This document shows, in pieces, positions 25,553-34,237 of a stretch of DNA of 64,000 nt (positions are counted from its first letter, which is position 1; every line of letters begins with the position of its first letter). Origin of the DNA: GCA-002840305 sp035402985. Lineage in GTDB: Bacteria; Patescibacteriota; Patescibacteriia; Patescibacteriales; UBA12465. The position numbers and the translations under genes are program-made. The stretch covers positions 1-64,000 of the forward strand of contig DAONEH010000001.1 of assembly GCA_035402985.1 (NCBI GenBank), read 5' to 3'. The notes under the pieces are model-generated. The model saw only the letters and a program-made list of their open reading frames with translations, was not told the DNA's origin and searched no databases.

Positions 25553-26977
25553 TTAAACTTTTATTTTTAACCAATGATAAGCAATTCGAAAAATATCTCC
25601 CGCTCCCAATAATAATACTACATCATTTGGTCCAATCTTATCAGGTAAATATTTCTCGGCCATATTTAAATCTTTTAGATACTTAACTACTTGTTTTTTA
25701 TTTATAGTAGTATTATATTGCCTAATTTTTTCAATTAAATCAATACTAGAAATATGACCTTGTTTTTCTCGAGCTGAAGAATAAATTTCTATTAAATATA
25801 AACTATCACTTAATACAAAACTTTTAGCAAAATCATTTATTAATGCTTCAGTTCGACTAAAAGTATGAGGATGGAAAACAGTAATAATATTTTTATCGGC
25901 ATAACGTTGTCTAACAGCTTGGAGTGAAGCTTTTATTTCGCTAGGATGATGAGCATAATCATCAATGATGACAGCTCCTTTATATTTTCCTAAAACATCA
26001 AAACGACGAGTTGCTCCCACAAAAGTAACTAAATGTTTTTTTATAATTTCTAAACTTAAACCCAATTCTAAAGCTGTAGTAATAACTGCTAAAGCATTAG
26101 AAATATTATGTCGTCCTGGTAAAGAAATTTTAAATCTACCTAAATTTTTATTATTTAAAAACAAAGAAAAACATTGACCATTTTCAGTAATTTCTATATC
26201 GCTAGCATAATATATTTTTTTAGCTTTATTTTCTATTATTTTATTATTATCACGAATATAATAAGCAATAGTTTTGCCAGAACATTCTTTAGAAGCTCTA
26301 GTAGCTAATTTATCTTCTAAATTAAATACTAGCCAACCAGATTTAGGAATTTTTTTTATAAACTCAGCAAAAACTTTAAAGTATTGTTTTTTATCTTTAA
26401 AATAATCAGGATGATCAAAATCAATATTATTTAAAACTACACCTCGTGGATTAAAAAAACGTAATTTATTTTGGTATTCATCTGACTCCGCCACAAAATA
26501 TTTAGATTTACCTATTAAGGCACTACCCTTAAATTGTTTAACATAAGATCCTGTTAAAACATTAGGTTTTAATCCACTTTCTTTTAAAACATAGCCTAAC
26601 CATGAAGTTACGGTTGTTTTACCATGACTACCACAAACAGAAATACCATAATAATTATTAAATAATAATCCTAAGGCTTCAGCATAAGTAAGAAAAGTAA
26701 TTCCTTGATCTTTAAAATATTTTAATTCCACATTATCATTAAAATTAAAGGCTGATGAATAAATTACTAAATCAATTTTTTTAGGAAAATTCTTTAAAGA
26801 AAATCCTTGTTTAACTTTAATTTTAGCTTGAGCCAAAGTTTTATCAGTTGGAAATCTATCACTCACATCAGAACCACTAACTACAAAACCAGTACCTTTA
26901 AGAAATTGGGCCAACATGGCCATGCCTACCCCCTTAATACCAACCATATAGATATTTTTATAATCCGTTATTTTCAT
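25553..26977 (-). CDS. murC: UDP-N-acetylmuramate--L-alanine ligase
   Basis: Adds the first amino acid of the peptidoglycan stem in an ATP-dependent reaction. 474 residues. An N-terminal Rossmann domain ('VGIKGVGMAMLAQFL') is followed by the P-loop 'GSHGKTTVTSW' near residue 115, 'SDEYQNKLRFF', the central 'NIDFDHPDYF' and the C-terminal 'DDYAHHPSEIKASL'. It lies six bases after murG. Confidence 0.97.
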   Translation of the reverse strand: MKITDYKNIYMVGIKGVGMAMLAQFLKGTGFVVSGSDVSDRFPTDKTLAQAKIKVKQGFSLKNFPKKIDLVIYSSAFNFNDNVELKYFKDQGITFLTYAEALGLLFNNYYGISVCGSHGKTTVTSWLGYVLKESGLKPNVLTGSYVKQFKGSALIGKSKYFVAESDEYQNKLRFFNPRGVVLNNIDFDHPDYFKDKKQYFKVFAEFIKKIPKSGWLVFNLEDKLATRASKECSGKTIAYYIRDNNKIIENKAKKIYYASDIEITENGQCFSLFLNNKNLGRFKISLPGRHNISNALAVITTALELGLSLEIIKKHLVTFVGATRRFDVLGKYKGAVIIDDYAHHPSEIKASLQAVRQRYADKNIITVFHPHTFSRTEALINDFAKSFVLSDSLYLIEIYSSAREKQGHISSIDLIEKIRQYNTTINKKQVVKYLKDLNMAEKYLPDKIGPNDVVLLLGAGDIFRIAYHWLKIKV

Positions 26978-26983
26978 ATAAAA

Positions 26984-28072
26984 CTATTTTTTATTATTTA
27001 TAATCTCTTTTATTAAATTAGTCATTTCATGATTACCATTTTTTATAACCTGAAAAATATTTTGACTTAATTTATTCTTTAATTCATCGTTATTTAATAT
27101 TAATTTAATTTCTTTAATAAAATCATCACTATTTAATTTTTTTTGATCTAAAATAATAGCGGCTTCTTTCTTTTCAAATTCTTGAGCATTATATTCTTGA
27201 TGTGAGTCAGGCATTGGAATTAAAATAGTTGGTTTTTTAAAAAAAGATAATTCGGTTAAAGTAGCCAAACCACAACGCGATACCACTAGATCAGCTAAGG
27301 ACATTAAAGCTAATAAATCAGGATGGTTAATAAATTCTAATTTAAGATAATTTTCATAATCAATATCTTCGTTTCCTTTTATATCTCTCTCGGTAGAACC
27401 ACTAATATGAATTATTTTAGATACTAACAGCAATTCTTCTAACGATTCCGCTGTTAATTTATTTAAAAAAGAAGATCCGGTTCCCCCACCTATAATTATA
27501 ATCAAAGGTAATCTTAAATTATTTAATTGATACTTATCCAAAATTTCATTTTTATTAAATTTAAAATTATTTAAATCTGGTCCTAAATTACCAATCCATC
27601 GGGCTTTAGAACCATAATATTTTTTAGCTTCAGGAAAAGTTACGGTAATAATTTTAGCTGTTTTAGACATTAATTTATTAGCTAAACCAGGTAAAACATC
27701 TTGTTGATGAACAATACTAGGAATACCTAAAACCCAAGCTGCCCATGATAATGGTACGGCTACAAAACCACCTACACTAATTATTATTTTTGGTTTTATC
27801 TTTAATAATAAAAATAAAGATTGCCAAAAAGCTAAAAATATCAAAAAAATATCTACTAAATTTTTTAAAGAAAAATAACGACGCCATTTACCACTTAAAA
27901 TAGCACTATAAGCTAAGCCTTCTTTTTTAATAATGCCTTTTTCTAAACCAGAATAGGTACCAATAAATAAAAAATCAAACTCATTATGTAATTCATAATA
28001 AATTTGTAATAAGGGAGTAACTGAACCACCGGTTCCCCCACCACTTAAAATTATTGTATCTTTTTTATTCAT
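26984..28072 (-). CDS. murG: Lipid II synthase, UDP-GlcNAc transferase
   Basis: A GT28 enzyme at the inner membrane face that makes lipid II from lipid I. 362 residues. The N-terminal glycine loop is 'SGGGTGGSVTPLLQI'; the second loop is in 'IIGGGTGSSFLNKL'. The donor-binding C-terminus has 'DLVVSRCGLATLTELSFF' and 'PMPDSHQEYNAQ'. The start codon lies five bases after ftsW, typical of this cluster. Confidence 0.96.
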   Translation of the reverse strand: MNKKDTIILSGGGTGGSVTPLLQIYYELHNEFDFLFIGTYSGLEKGIIKKEGLAYSAILSGKWRRYFSLKNLVDIFLIFLAFWQSLFLLLKIKPKIIISVGGFVAVPLSWAAWVLGIPSIVHQQDVLPGLANKLMSKTAKIITVTFPEAKKYYGSKARWIGNLGPDLNNFKFNKNEILDKYQLNNLRLPLIIIIGGGTGSSFLNKLTAESLEELLLVSKIIHISGSTERDIKGNEDIDYENYLKLEFINHPDLLALMSLADLVVSRCGLATLTELSFFKKPTILIPMPDSHQEYNAQEFEKKEAAIILDQKKLNSDDFIKEIKLILNNDELKNKLSQNIFQVIKNGNHEMTNLIKEIINNKK

Positions 28073-28077
28073 ATAAA

Positions 28078-29328
28078 TTAATTTCTTAATCTAAGATTAT
28101 GTTTTTCTGATAATTCTTGACTACTAATATTTAATAAAATACCACAAGCCATTAATAAAAATACTAAAGATGTTCCACCAGCACTTACAAAAGGAAGAGG
28201 AACACCCGTCATTGGAATTAAATTAATCATTCCTCCAATATTTAAAAAAGCTTGAAAGAAAATCCAAACGGAAATACCAATAGCTAAAGATCGGCCATAA
28301 ATATCAGGTGCTCGTTTAGCAATTAAAGCTCCTTTTATAAATATAAAAAGATAAATTAATAATATCACGACTGAACCAACAAAACCAATTTCTTCAGCAA
28401 TTACTGGAAAAATAGAATCAGCCCAAACTTCGGGTAAATAATTAAATTTTTGTAAACTATTTCCCAAACCTCTTCCCCATAAACCACCCGAACCAATAGC
28501 AATTAAAGATTGACTAACTTGATAACAATTATCTTTGTCAAAATCAGGATCTTGTAAACATTTTATTCTAGTTAATTGATAATCTTTAATTAAACCATCA
28601 TTAGAACTATTAGAAGTATCAATTTGATTAGCTCGAGAAAATAACATTACCAAACCAATAACGGCTAGTAGAAACATCACCATTAATTGTTTCATATTAC
28701 CTCCAGCGACAAAATAAATAGATAGAGCAATTATAACTATCAACATGAAAGTTCCTAAATCTGGTTCTAGTAATAATAATATACCAATAAAAGAAATAAC
28801 CACTAAAAATGGTAATAATCCTGTAGAAAATATTTTTAAATCATCTTGTCGCGTTTCAACCCAAGCAGCTAAATAAAAAATTAAAAAAAGTTTTACCGCT
28901 TCAGCTACTTGAAAAGATTGACCAAAAACAATAATCCAACTATAAGAAGTGGCATATTCTGATCTAATTCCAGGAACAAAAACTAAAACTAATAACAAAA
29001 TTGATAATAATAAAAAGAAAAAAGAAAATTTTTTAAAAATATGATAATTAACACGAGTTAAAATAAAAAATAATACTAAACCAATAACTAAAGCTATTGC
29101 TTGTTTTTTAACATAAAAATAAGTATCACCTTTTGCATAACCAGAAACTAAAGAAGCACTAAATAAAATAACCAAACCAAAAACCGCTAAAATAATAATA
29201 ACGCTAAGCAATGATTTATCTATCGGTTTTTTAATAAATGATCTACTATTAGTTAAATTATTACTAGATGATTTATTAATACCAGAATTAAACCAATTTG
29301 ATTTTGTATTATTTTTATTTTTAAACAT
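28078..29328 (-). CDS. ftsW: FtsW/RodA-type lipid II polymerase
   Basis: A SEDS-family peptidoglycan glycosyltransferase with about ten membrane segments, 416 residues. A Ser/Asn-rich cytoplasmic N-terminus precedes 'LLSVIIILAVFGLVILFSAS'. Characteristic sites are 'LLLEPDLGTFML', the extracellular loop 'GLGNSLQKFNYLPEVWADSIFPVIAEEIG', of which only landmarks are needed, and 'GVPLPFVSAGGTS'. Its place between mraY and murG suggests FtsW rather than RodA; sequence alone does not separate the two fully. Confidence 0.92.
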   Translation of the reverse strand: MFKNKNNTKSNWFNSGINKSSSNNLTNSRSFIKKPIDKSLLSVIIILAVFGLVILFSASLVSGYAKGDTYFYVKKQAIALVIGLVLFFILTRVNYHIFKKFSFFFLLLSILLLVLVFVPGIRSEYATSYSWIIVFGQSFQVAEAVKLFLIFYLAAWVETRQDDLKIFSTGLLPFLVVISFIGILLLLEPDLGTFMLIVIIALSIYFVAGGNMKQLMVMFLLAVIGLVMLFSRANQIDTSNSSNDGLIKDYQLTRIKCLQDPDFDKDNCYQVSQSLIAIGSGGLWGRGLGNSLQKFNYLPEVWADSIFPVIAEEIGFVGSVVILLIYLFIFIKGALIAKRAPDIYGRSLAIGISVWIFFQAFLNIGGMINLIPMTGVPLPFVSAGGTSLVFLLMACGILLNISSQELSEKHNLRLRN

Positions 29329-29333
29329 TAAAT

Positions 29334-30383
29334 TTAATTAAAAGTTTTATCAGTAAAAAATATCATTAAACCAATGACCGCCATAATTCCAGCAATTAAC
29401 CAGAAACGCATTACTACTTTACTCTCCGGCCAACCCTTAGCTTGATAATGGTGGTGAATCGGAGCTGATAAAAAAACTTTCTTATGTCTAATTTTACGTG
29501 ATAAAATTTGGATAATAACCGAAACTGATTCAACTACAAAAATAAATCCAATAAAAGGTAAAATTAAAACATTATTAGTAAGCATAGCAATAATACCTAA
29601 AGTTATACCTAAACTCATTGAACCAGTATCACCCATATAAAATCGAGCGGGTGGAATATTAAACCATAAAAAAGCTAATAATGCTCCAATAATTACGGCA
29701 CAAAAAACAGCTAAATCATAACGACCCATAACAAAAGAAATAACCGCATAAGAAGAAAAGGATATTAATAGAGTTCCTCCAGCTAAACCATCTAAACCAT
29801 CGGTTTCGTTAACCGAGAAAGAAGTAGCTACGAGTACTAGAATAAATACTGGTATATACCACCAAGATATTTCGGTATAACCTAAAAAAGGAATATGAAT
29901 AGTAGTCCAATCAAGTTTAAAATAAAACCATAAGGCACCAATTATTGCAATAAAAGTATAAATAAGTAAACGATGTTTCATTCTAAGACCACCGCCACCT
30001 AATACTCCCTTTTTTCTAACATCCAACCAATCATCAAATAAACCAATCAAAGCTGAAGCTATTAAAGCACCTAAGGGCAATAATGTTTCTTTTTGTGATA
30101 AAAAATTAAAAGTAGAAGAAAAACTTCCTGGAATAATTAAATTTAAAATATAAAAAAATAAAATAAGAATAAGGACTGTTCCCCAAATTAAAACCCCACC
30201 CATAGTTGGAGTTCCTTCTTTATGAGCATGTAATTCACTAAAAATAGGAGTACTACCAGTATTTCTTATTTGTTTGCCTAATTTATGTTTATACAAAAAA
30301 TTAGTTAAAAATGGTGTACAAAACATTGCAAAAACAAAAGCTAAAGTAGCAAAAAATAAAACTCTAATTATTTGAAACTCCAT
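29334..30383 (-). CDS. mraY: Phospho-MurNAc-pentapeptide translocase
   Basis: A polytopic enzyme that makes lipid I on undecaprenyl phosphate. 349 residues, about ten membrane segments. Catalytic signatures are 'PTMGGVLIW', 'GLFDDWLDVRKK' with the DD pair, 'NETDGLDGLAGGT', 'YMGDTGSMSLG' and the 'APIHHHYQ' triple histidine. It lies six bases upstream of ftsW. Confidence 0.97.
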   Translation of the reverse strand: MEFQIIRVLFFATLAFVFAMFCTPFLTNFLYKHKLGKQIRNTGSTPIFSELHAHKEGTPTMGGVLIWGTVLILILFFYILNLIIPGSFSSTFNFLSQKETLLPLGALIASALIGLFDDWLDVRKKGVLGGGGLRMKHRLLIYTFIAIIGALWFYFKLDWTTIHIPFLGYTEISWWYIPVFILVLVATSFSVNETDGLDGLAGGTLLISFSSYAVISFVMGRYDLAVFCAVIIGALLAFLWFNIPPARFYMGDTGSMSLGITLGIIAMLTNNVLILPFIGFIFVVESVSVIIQILSRKIRHKKVFLSAPIHHHYQAKGWPESKVVMRFWLIAGIMAVIGLMIFFTDKTFN

Positions 30384-30393
30384 AAAATTTTAT

Positions 30394-30807
30394 TTAAAAA
30401 TTAATAGAATAAATCGAAAACAAAATTAAAATTAAAAAAATATTAAATAATAATAAAAAAGCTAATAAAAAATGAGACCAAAATTTAAAACTATCATTTT
30501 TTAAAAATTTTATTAATATTATTTGATTTAAAATTATAAAAAATAAGCTAAAAACTGGAATTAAAAATAAATAATTTTTACTTCCAATTAAATCAATACC
30601 AAAATCAACATTATAATGTAAAATAGCAATATCTTGATTTAAATAATGTCTCATGATAATAGTAGCTACCCATAAAACTAAATTTATAAATAATAAAATA
30701 GCTGAATAAACTTTAATAAAAGAATATAAAAATAAATTTTTTGCTGAAGTTTTAATGGTATTTGAAAAAGAAGTAAACTGATCGTATATTTTTATAAAAA
30801 AATTCAT
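30394..30807 (-). CDS. Small three-helix membrane protein of unknown function
   Basis: 137 residues, not recognised. A basic N-terminal amphipathic stretch is followed by three hydrophobic segments near residues 30-52, 72-95 and 105-132. No conserved catalytic motif is seen. It is the first gene of the mraY-ftsW-murG-murC-murB-alaS unit and lies ten bases before mraY, where ftsL-like or PBP genes sit in other bacteria, so a cell-wall or division role is inferred from position only. Confidence 0.55.
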   Translation of the reverse strand: MNFFIKIYDQFTSFSNTIKTSAKNLFLYSFIKVYSAILLFINLVLWVATIIMRHYLNQDIAILHYNVDFGIDLIGSKNYLFLIPVFSLFFIILNQIILIKFLKNDSFKFWSHFLLAFLLLFNIFLILILFSIYSINF

Positions 30808-30851
30808 AAAATAAATTTAAAAGATAAATTAAGCTAGGTCTTCTCTATTTT

Positions 30852-30893
30852 AACATATTTAGTTATAATATAAAATATGTTATTATTATAGCA
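30852..30893 (-). promoter_or_regulatory. Divergent promoter region with inverted repeat
   Basis: Between the mur cluster and the plus-strand GT2 gene. On the minus strand TGCTATAAT (30893-30885) is a perfect extended -10, and TGTTAAAAT (30855-30847) is a second candidate. On the plus strand TGTTATTAT (30878-30886) is an extended -10 candidate for the GT2 gene. AACATATTT (30852-30860) and AAATATGTT (30873-30881) form a 9-bp inverted repeat that overlaps these elements, so one regulator could control both directions. Confidence 0.45.
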
Positions 30894-30905
30894 AATAAAT
30901 AAATT

Positions 30906-31586
30906 ATGAAAATATTTTGTATAATTCCAGCCTGGAATGAAAGTCTAAATATAGTCACTACTATTCAAAAAGTATTAAATTATGTTGATTTTTTAGTAAT
31001 AATTAATGATTGTTCCACTGATAATACTTTAAAAAAGGCCCAAGAATTACAAAATCAATATCCAGATAAAATTAAAGTTTTAAGCCACCCAATTAATTTA
31101 GGTCAAGGAGCTTCTTTGCAAACTGGTAATGATTATGCTCTATTAAATGGAGCTGAGATTATTGTTCATTTTGATGGAGACGGCCAATTTTTAGCTGAAG
31201 AAATTATAGATATTATAAACCCAATAATAAAAGATAATTATGATATTGTGTTTGGTTCTAGGTTTTTAGAAAAAAAATCAAGTATTCCTAAGTTTAAAAA
31301 AAATATTATTATGCCTTTAGCTAAAATATTTAATTTTATTTTTTTTGGTATAAAAACCAGTGATCCTCAGATAGGATTTAGAGCTATGACAGCCAGTACT
31401 GCTCAAAAAATAAGAATAGAAAATAATAGAATGGCTCATGCCACTGAAATATTAGCTAAAGCTTATAAATATAAATTAAAAATAAAAGAAGTACCCGTTA
31501 CAGTTATCTATAATAGATATGGTCAAAAATTTTCTGGTGGTTTTAAAATAATAAAAGATTTATTTTTTAAAAAAATAATTAGTTAA
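30906..31586 (+). CDS. GT2-family (dolichol-phosphate mannosyltransferase-like) glycosyltransferase
   Basis: A 226-residue GT-A enzyme, the first gene on the plus strand. 'IIPAWNESLNIVTTIQKVL' opens the nucleotide-binding domain; 'FLVIINDCSTDNT', 'NLGQGASLQTG' and the DxD metal site in 'IVHFDGDGQF' follow. 'GFRAMTASTAQKI' is typical of polyprenyl-phosphate sugar transferases. There are no strong membrane helices, but the next gene encodes a DUF2304 membrane protein that often accompanies such enzymes. It probably charges undecaprenyl phosphate with a sugar for envelope glycans. Confidence 0.88.
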   Translation: MKIFCIIPAWNESLNIVTTIQKVLNYVDFLVIINDCSTDNTLKKAQELQNQYPDKIKVLSHPINLGQGASLQTGNDYALLNGAEIIVHFDGDGQFLAEEIIDIINPIIKDNYDIVFGSRFLEKKSSIPKFKKNIIMPLAKIFNFIFFGIKTSDPQIGFRAMTASTAQKIRIENNRMAHATEILAKAYKYKLKIKEVPVTVIYNRYGQKFSGGFKIIKDLFFKKIIS

Positions 31587-31597
31587 TAATTAATAAT

Positions 31598-31918
31598 ATG
31601 ATACAACAAATAATCGCTCTATTAATTTTAGTTTTTTTTATTTTAAAACTAACTATCCAATGGAGAAAAAAAACAATCAATATAAATGAATTTATTTTTT
31701 GGTTAATATTTTGGTTAATTGCTTCCCTGCTGATAATATTTATAAAACCAATTGATCAATTGGTTATAAATATGGGTTTTTCATCTTCTGGTATTAATTT
31801 AATTTTTTATGTTGCCGTTCTATTATTATTCTATCTTATATTTAAAATGAGATTAAAAATGGTTAAATTAGAAAAAGATATTACTGATTTAAGTCGAGAA
31901 TTAACTTTAAAAAAATAA
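31598..31918 (+). CDS. DUF2304 membrane protein
   Basis: 106 residues with three hydrophobic segments (about 2-20, 32-52, 62-84) and a charged C-terminal helix ending 'LSRELTLKK'. The pattern fits DUF2304, a family found next to GT2 polyprenyl-phosphate glycosyltransferases. It lies 11 bases after that gene and is followed by an intrinsic terminator, so the two form a two-gene unit. The exact role (membrane anchor or flippase partner) is not known. Confidence 0.75.
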   Translation: MIQQIIALLILVFFILKLTIQWRKKTININEFIFWLIFWLIASLLIIFIKPIDQLVINMGFSSSGINLIFYVAVLLLFYLIFKMRLKMVKLEKDITDLSRELTLKK

Positions 31919-31977
31919 AAAATATTTTAAGATAATTTTATTATTCTATTATTTTATTATATCTTATTTTGTCTACA

Positions 31978-32006
31978 AAAAAGTGGGCATTTAGTGTCCA
32001 CTTTTT
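31978..32006 (+). terminator. Intrinsic terminator after the GT2/DUF2304 unit
   Basis: AAAAAGTGG (31978-31986) pairs with CCACTTTTT (31998-32006), and GCA with TGT extend the stem inward to a five-base loop. It ends in a T-run on the plus strand, with A-runs making it bidirectional. The T-run leads straight into the odd sequence at the left edge of the island. Confidence 0.8.
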
Positions 32007-32121
32007 AGGGTACAGTTCATTTGGATCTATTTTTATAATATGATCAAATTAGGGGGAGCGGACAGACGGCGATGGAGAGATATAACTTGGCAAACATCGG
32101 ATAAAATTCCTTAGATCAATA

Positions 32122-32772
32122 TTATTTCTCCAAAATCAAGTCTCCGGTAGATAACGCTGCTTCATGGGAAGCGCAGCGTGGCCATGGCTGTCCTAAAACA
32201 TTCTTTGAATCAAAAATAAATATAAAACAATCTCCGGGGGGAACCTTACCATAATTGTTTGTTAAAACAAGATCGAAATATTTCCACACGATGCGCGAAT
32301 AAATAGACCAAGGCTTCATTGATGTTTCAACTCTATGGTGTATTACATAAAGATTAGCTTTTTCCCCCTTACATAAATCACCAGATCGAAATTCACGCAC
32401 CCCCGTTTCGGTTGGCACGCGAAGAATGTCTTTATATTCATTTGAAAATTCAAAAGATCCGCCAGCTGCGTCAAAAAATGAGCTTAACAAAATATCGTCA
32501 ACATTTAAGGGTATACCGTCAGCAATAATGCTCCCTGATTTACTATGCGCAAATAAACCATTTCTTTTTATTTTCAATAATTCGGGGTCAGCTTTTAAAA
32601 ATATTTCTTCACCGCAAGCAAATATTCTATAATCAGTTCTTGATAAAATTTTTCTTTCTGTTAAAGTTTGATTTTTATTTTTTAACACCCAAAAAACAAA
32701 TATTAATATAAATAATATTATCGAAATAACTATAATTCTTAATTTATGAATATTTTTTGTTGTCAGCTTCAT
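32122..32772 (-). CDS. Membrane-anchored protein of unknown function
   Basis: 216 residues, not recognised. A basic N-terminus and one membrane helix (about 13-30) are followed by an outward-facing domain of about 180 residues with four Cys residues and motifs 'RIFACGEEIFL', 'ADGIPLNVDDILL' and 'VPPGDCFIFIFDSKNV'. It starts two bases after the L,D-transpeptidase-like gene, so the two are almost certainly co-translated. Base use is richer in G and C than in the flanks over much of its length, a sign of transfer. It could be an inhibitor, partner or surface enzyme; there is no basis to choose. Confidence 0.5.
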   Translation of the reverse strand: MKLTTKNIHKLRIIVISIILFILIFVFWVLKNKNQTLTERKILSRTDYRIFACGEEIFLKADPELLKIKRNGLFAHSKSGSIIADGIPLNVDDILLSSFFDAAGGSFEFSNEYKDILRVPTETGVREFRSGDLCKGEKANLYVIHHRVETSMKPWSIYSRIVWKYFDLVLTNNYGKVPPGDCFIFIFDSKNVLGQPWPRCASHEAALSTGDLILEK

Positions 32773-32774
32773 AA

Positions 32775-33743
32775 TTAATCTATTATTTCAAGCACACCAA
32801 TGCTTAAGAAATCTCCTTTGCGTGCTTTGATTAATTTATCATATATCTTATCCCATTTTTCAATTTCAGTTATTGTAATACATCCCAAAGAGCGGCTGCC
32901 AGTGTGCAGATATCTTTCGCCATCATGGCCGACCCTAAACCAACTTTTGGCTCTAAACGATCTATTCTCATAATGCCTTCCTCCAAGGTGAGGATAATCA
33001 GGAATCTCAATGTCATATAGTCCTTTCTTCCAAGATGTTTCTGTATAATCCGTGGCTTTATATTTTATATTACCTATAATCAGTTTTTTTTGAAAAATGG
33101 AATACTGGAGATGAATTAAAGGTTTATGTTTTACATCGGCCAAAAGCCGTGAATTACTATTGTTTGCATTATCTAGACTAACAGAAGCTTTTTGCCCCCT
33201 ATAGGGACCTTCTAAAATCGTAAAATATTCGCGCCCACTCTCAACATACCCTAATTGTACTTTTAAAAAGGCAGGAAGAGAAACAGTCTCGCCACTTGTA
33301 ATTTTAACTTTGAGCCAACCATTATTAACATCGGGGATATACCTTATTGTTTCTGTGACCAAGGCCTCAATCGTAACTTCAAAAATAGCAGTAGACTTGC
33401 CCCAGGTCTTGCCAAAACGATTTTCGCGAAGCTCAATATTATAGGTGAAATTCTGCGGCCTAACGTCATCCGTATCGACTTTAATTGTCTTTTCTGTCTT
33501 CCCAATATCATTAAATAATATATCTTTTTCTGCAATAGTGATTTTTACTTTGGTAGAAAATGTTTTTTGGTCAGAGGGAAAATCACCTATCGCTTGACTG
33601 AATTCGACGGTTTTTCTAGCCTGTATCCTTTTATCGGCGCGCAAGATCTTGTCCAATAATTCTATATCAATACGGATGTCGTTACCAATCGATTTACCTG
33701 TATATTTTATTTTTATCAGTTTAAATTGAATTTTTTTAAGCAT
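32775..33743 (-). CDS. L,D-transpeptidase (YkuD)-like protein with a C2-like N-terminal domain
   Basis: 322 residues. Residues 1 to about 130 look like a beta-sandwich ('IKIKYTGKSIGNDIRIDIEL', 'KDILFNDIGKT'). The C-terminal 90 residues resemble the YkuD catalytic core: His273, His280 and the nucleophile-like Cys288 in 'HTGSRSLGCITI'. The usual His before Gly-Cys is Leu here. There is no signal peptide, which is odd for a cell-wall cross-linking enzyme. It lies two bases upstream of the anchored protein. In the 60 bases 33361-33420 I count 27 G/C, against 10 in 31621-31680, so the gene looks acquired. The assignment is by motif only. Confidence 0.6.
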   Translation of the reverse strand: MLKKIQFKLIKIKYTGKSIGNDIRIDIELLDKILRADKRIQARKTVEFSQAIGDFPSDQKTFSTKVKITIAEKDILFNDIGKTEKTIKVDTDDVRPQNFTYNIELRENRFGKTWGKSTAIFEVTIEALVTETIRYIPDVNNGWLKVKITSGETVSLPAFLKVQLGYVESGREYFTILEGPYRGQKASVSLDNANNSNSRLLADVKHKPLIHLQYSIFQKKLIIGNIKYKATDYTETSWKKGLYDIEIPDYPHLGGRHYENRSFRAKSWFRVGHDGERYLHTGSRSLGCITITEIEKWDKIYDKLIKARKGDFLSIGVLEIID

Positions 33744-33766
33744 ACAGATTTTTATTTTTTAAATTT

Positions 33767-34237
33767 TTATACATTTTGTCCATTTAATATCGACTGTAGT
33801 TCCTTGACTTTTATCAATAGAGTTTTAGCATCTGTATGGGCTTGACCTAGTTCTGCCTCCGAAATTCCGATAAAATCACCATATTCGATCCTATTTCTTT
33901 TCTTTCTCATTTGTTGGAATCTTTGAAATTCATTACTGAGTTCGCCGTTAAGCAAAATGGCGGCAGCATTGATTACAATATAATGATGTCCTTCTCCACT
34001 TGTTTTCGCTCTATATCCGTTAATTAACAATATAGCTTCACAGCATAATCTTATAGAATCATAGATGTTATTATACACAATATCCTCATCCCCAGTACCT
34101 ATCCCGGACAAATTTTTATTTGCAAAATTATATAACCTGTCAGCCTTCTCAATTTTTATTTCAACCCCTTTTAAGCTGAACGAAAAAGGCTCAATAGAAT
34201 TATTATTTAATAATGTTTGAATCTCTTGTAAAATCAT
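33767..34237 (-). CDS. HEPN-domain protein with altered catalytic motif
   Basis: 156 residues, all-helical. It fits the HEPN fold usually paired with an MNT nucleotidyltransferase: 'ADRLYNFANKNL' in the first helices and the C-terminal-half motif 'RKKRNRIEYGDF'. The RNase motif of HEPN toxins is R-x4-6-H; here a Tyr stands where His is expected, so RNase activity is doubtful. It overlaps the MNT gene upstream by 35 bases, which indicates coupled translation. A toxin-antitoxin pair is the likeliest reading, with the catalytic His missing as a caution. Confidence 0.65.
   Translation of the reverse strand: MILQEIQTLLNNNSIEPFSFSLKGVEIKIEKADRLYNFANKNLSGIGTGDEDIVYNNIYDSIRLCCEAILLINGYRAKTSGEGHHYIVINAAAILLNGELSNEFQRFQQMRKKRNRIEYGDFIGISEAELGQAHTDAKTLLIKVKELQSILNGQNV

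Noticed and set aside
33344..33535. Minus-strand ORF of 63 codons
   Set aside because: Another frame inside the YkuD-like gene; no start signal and a low-complexity product.
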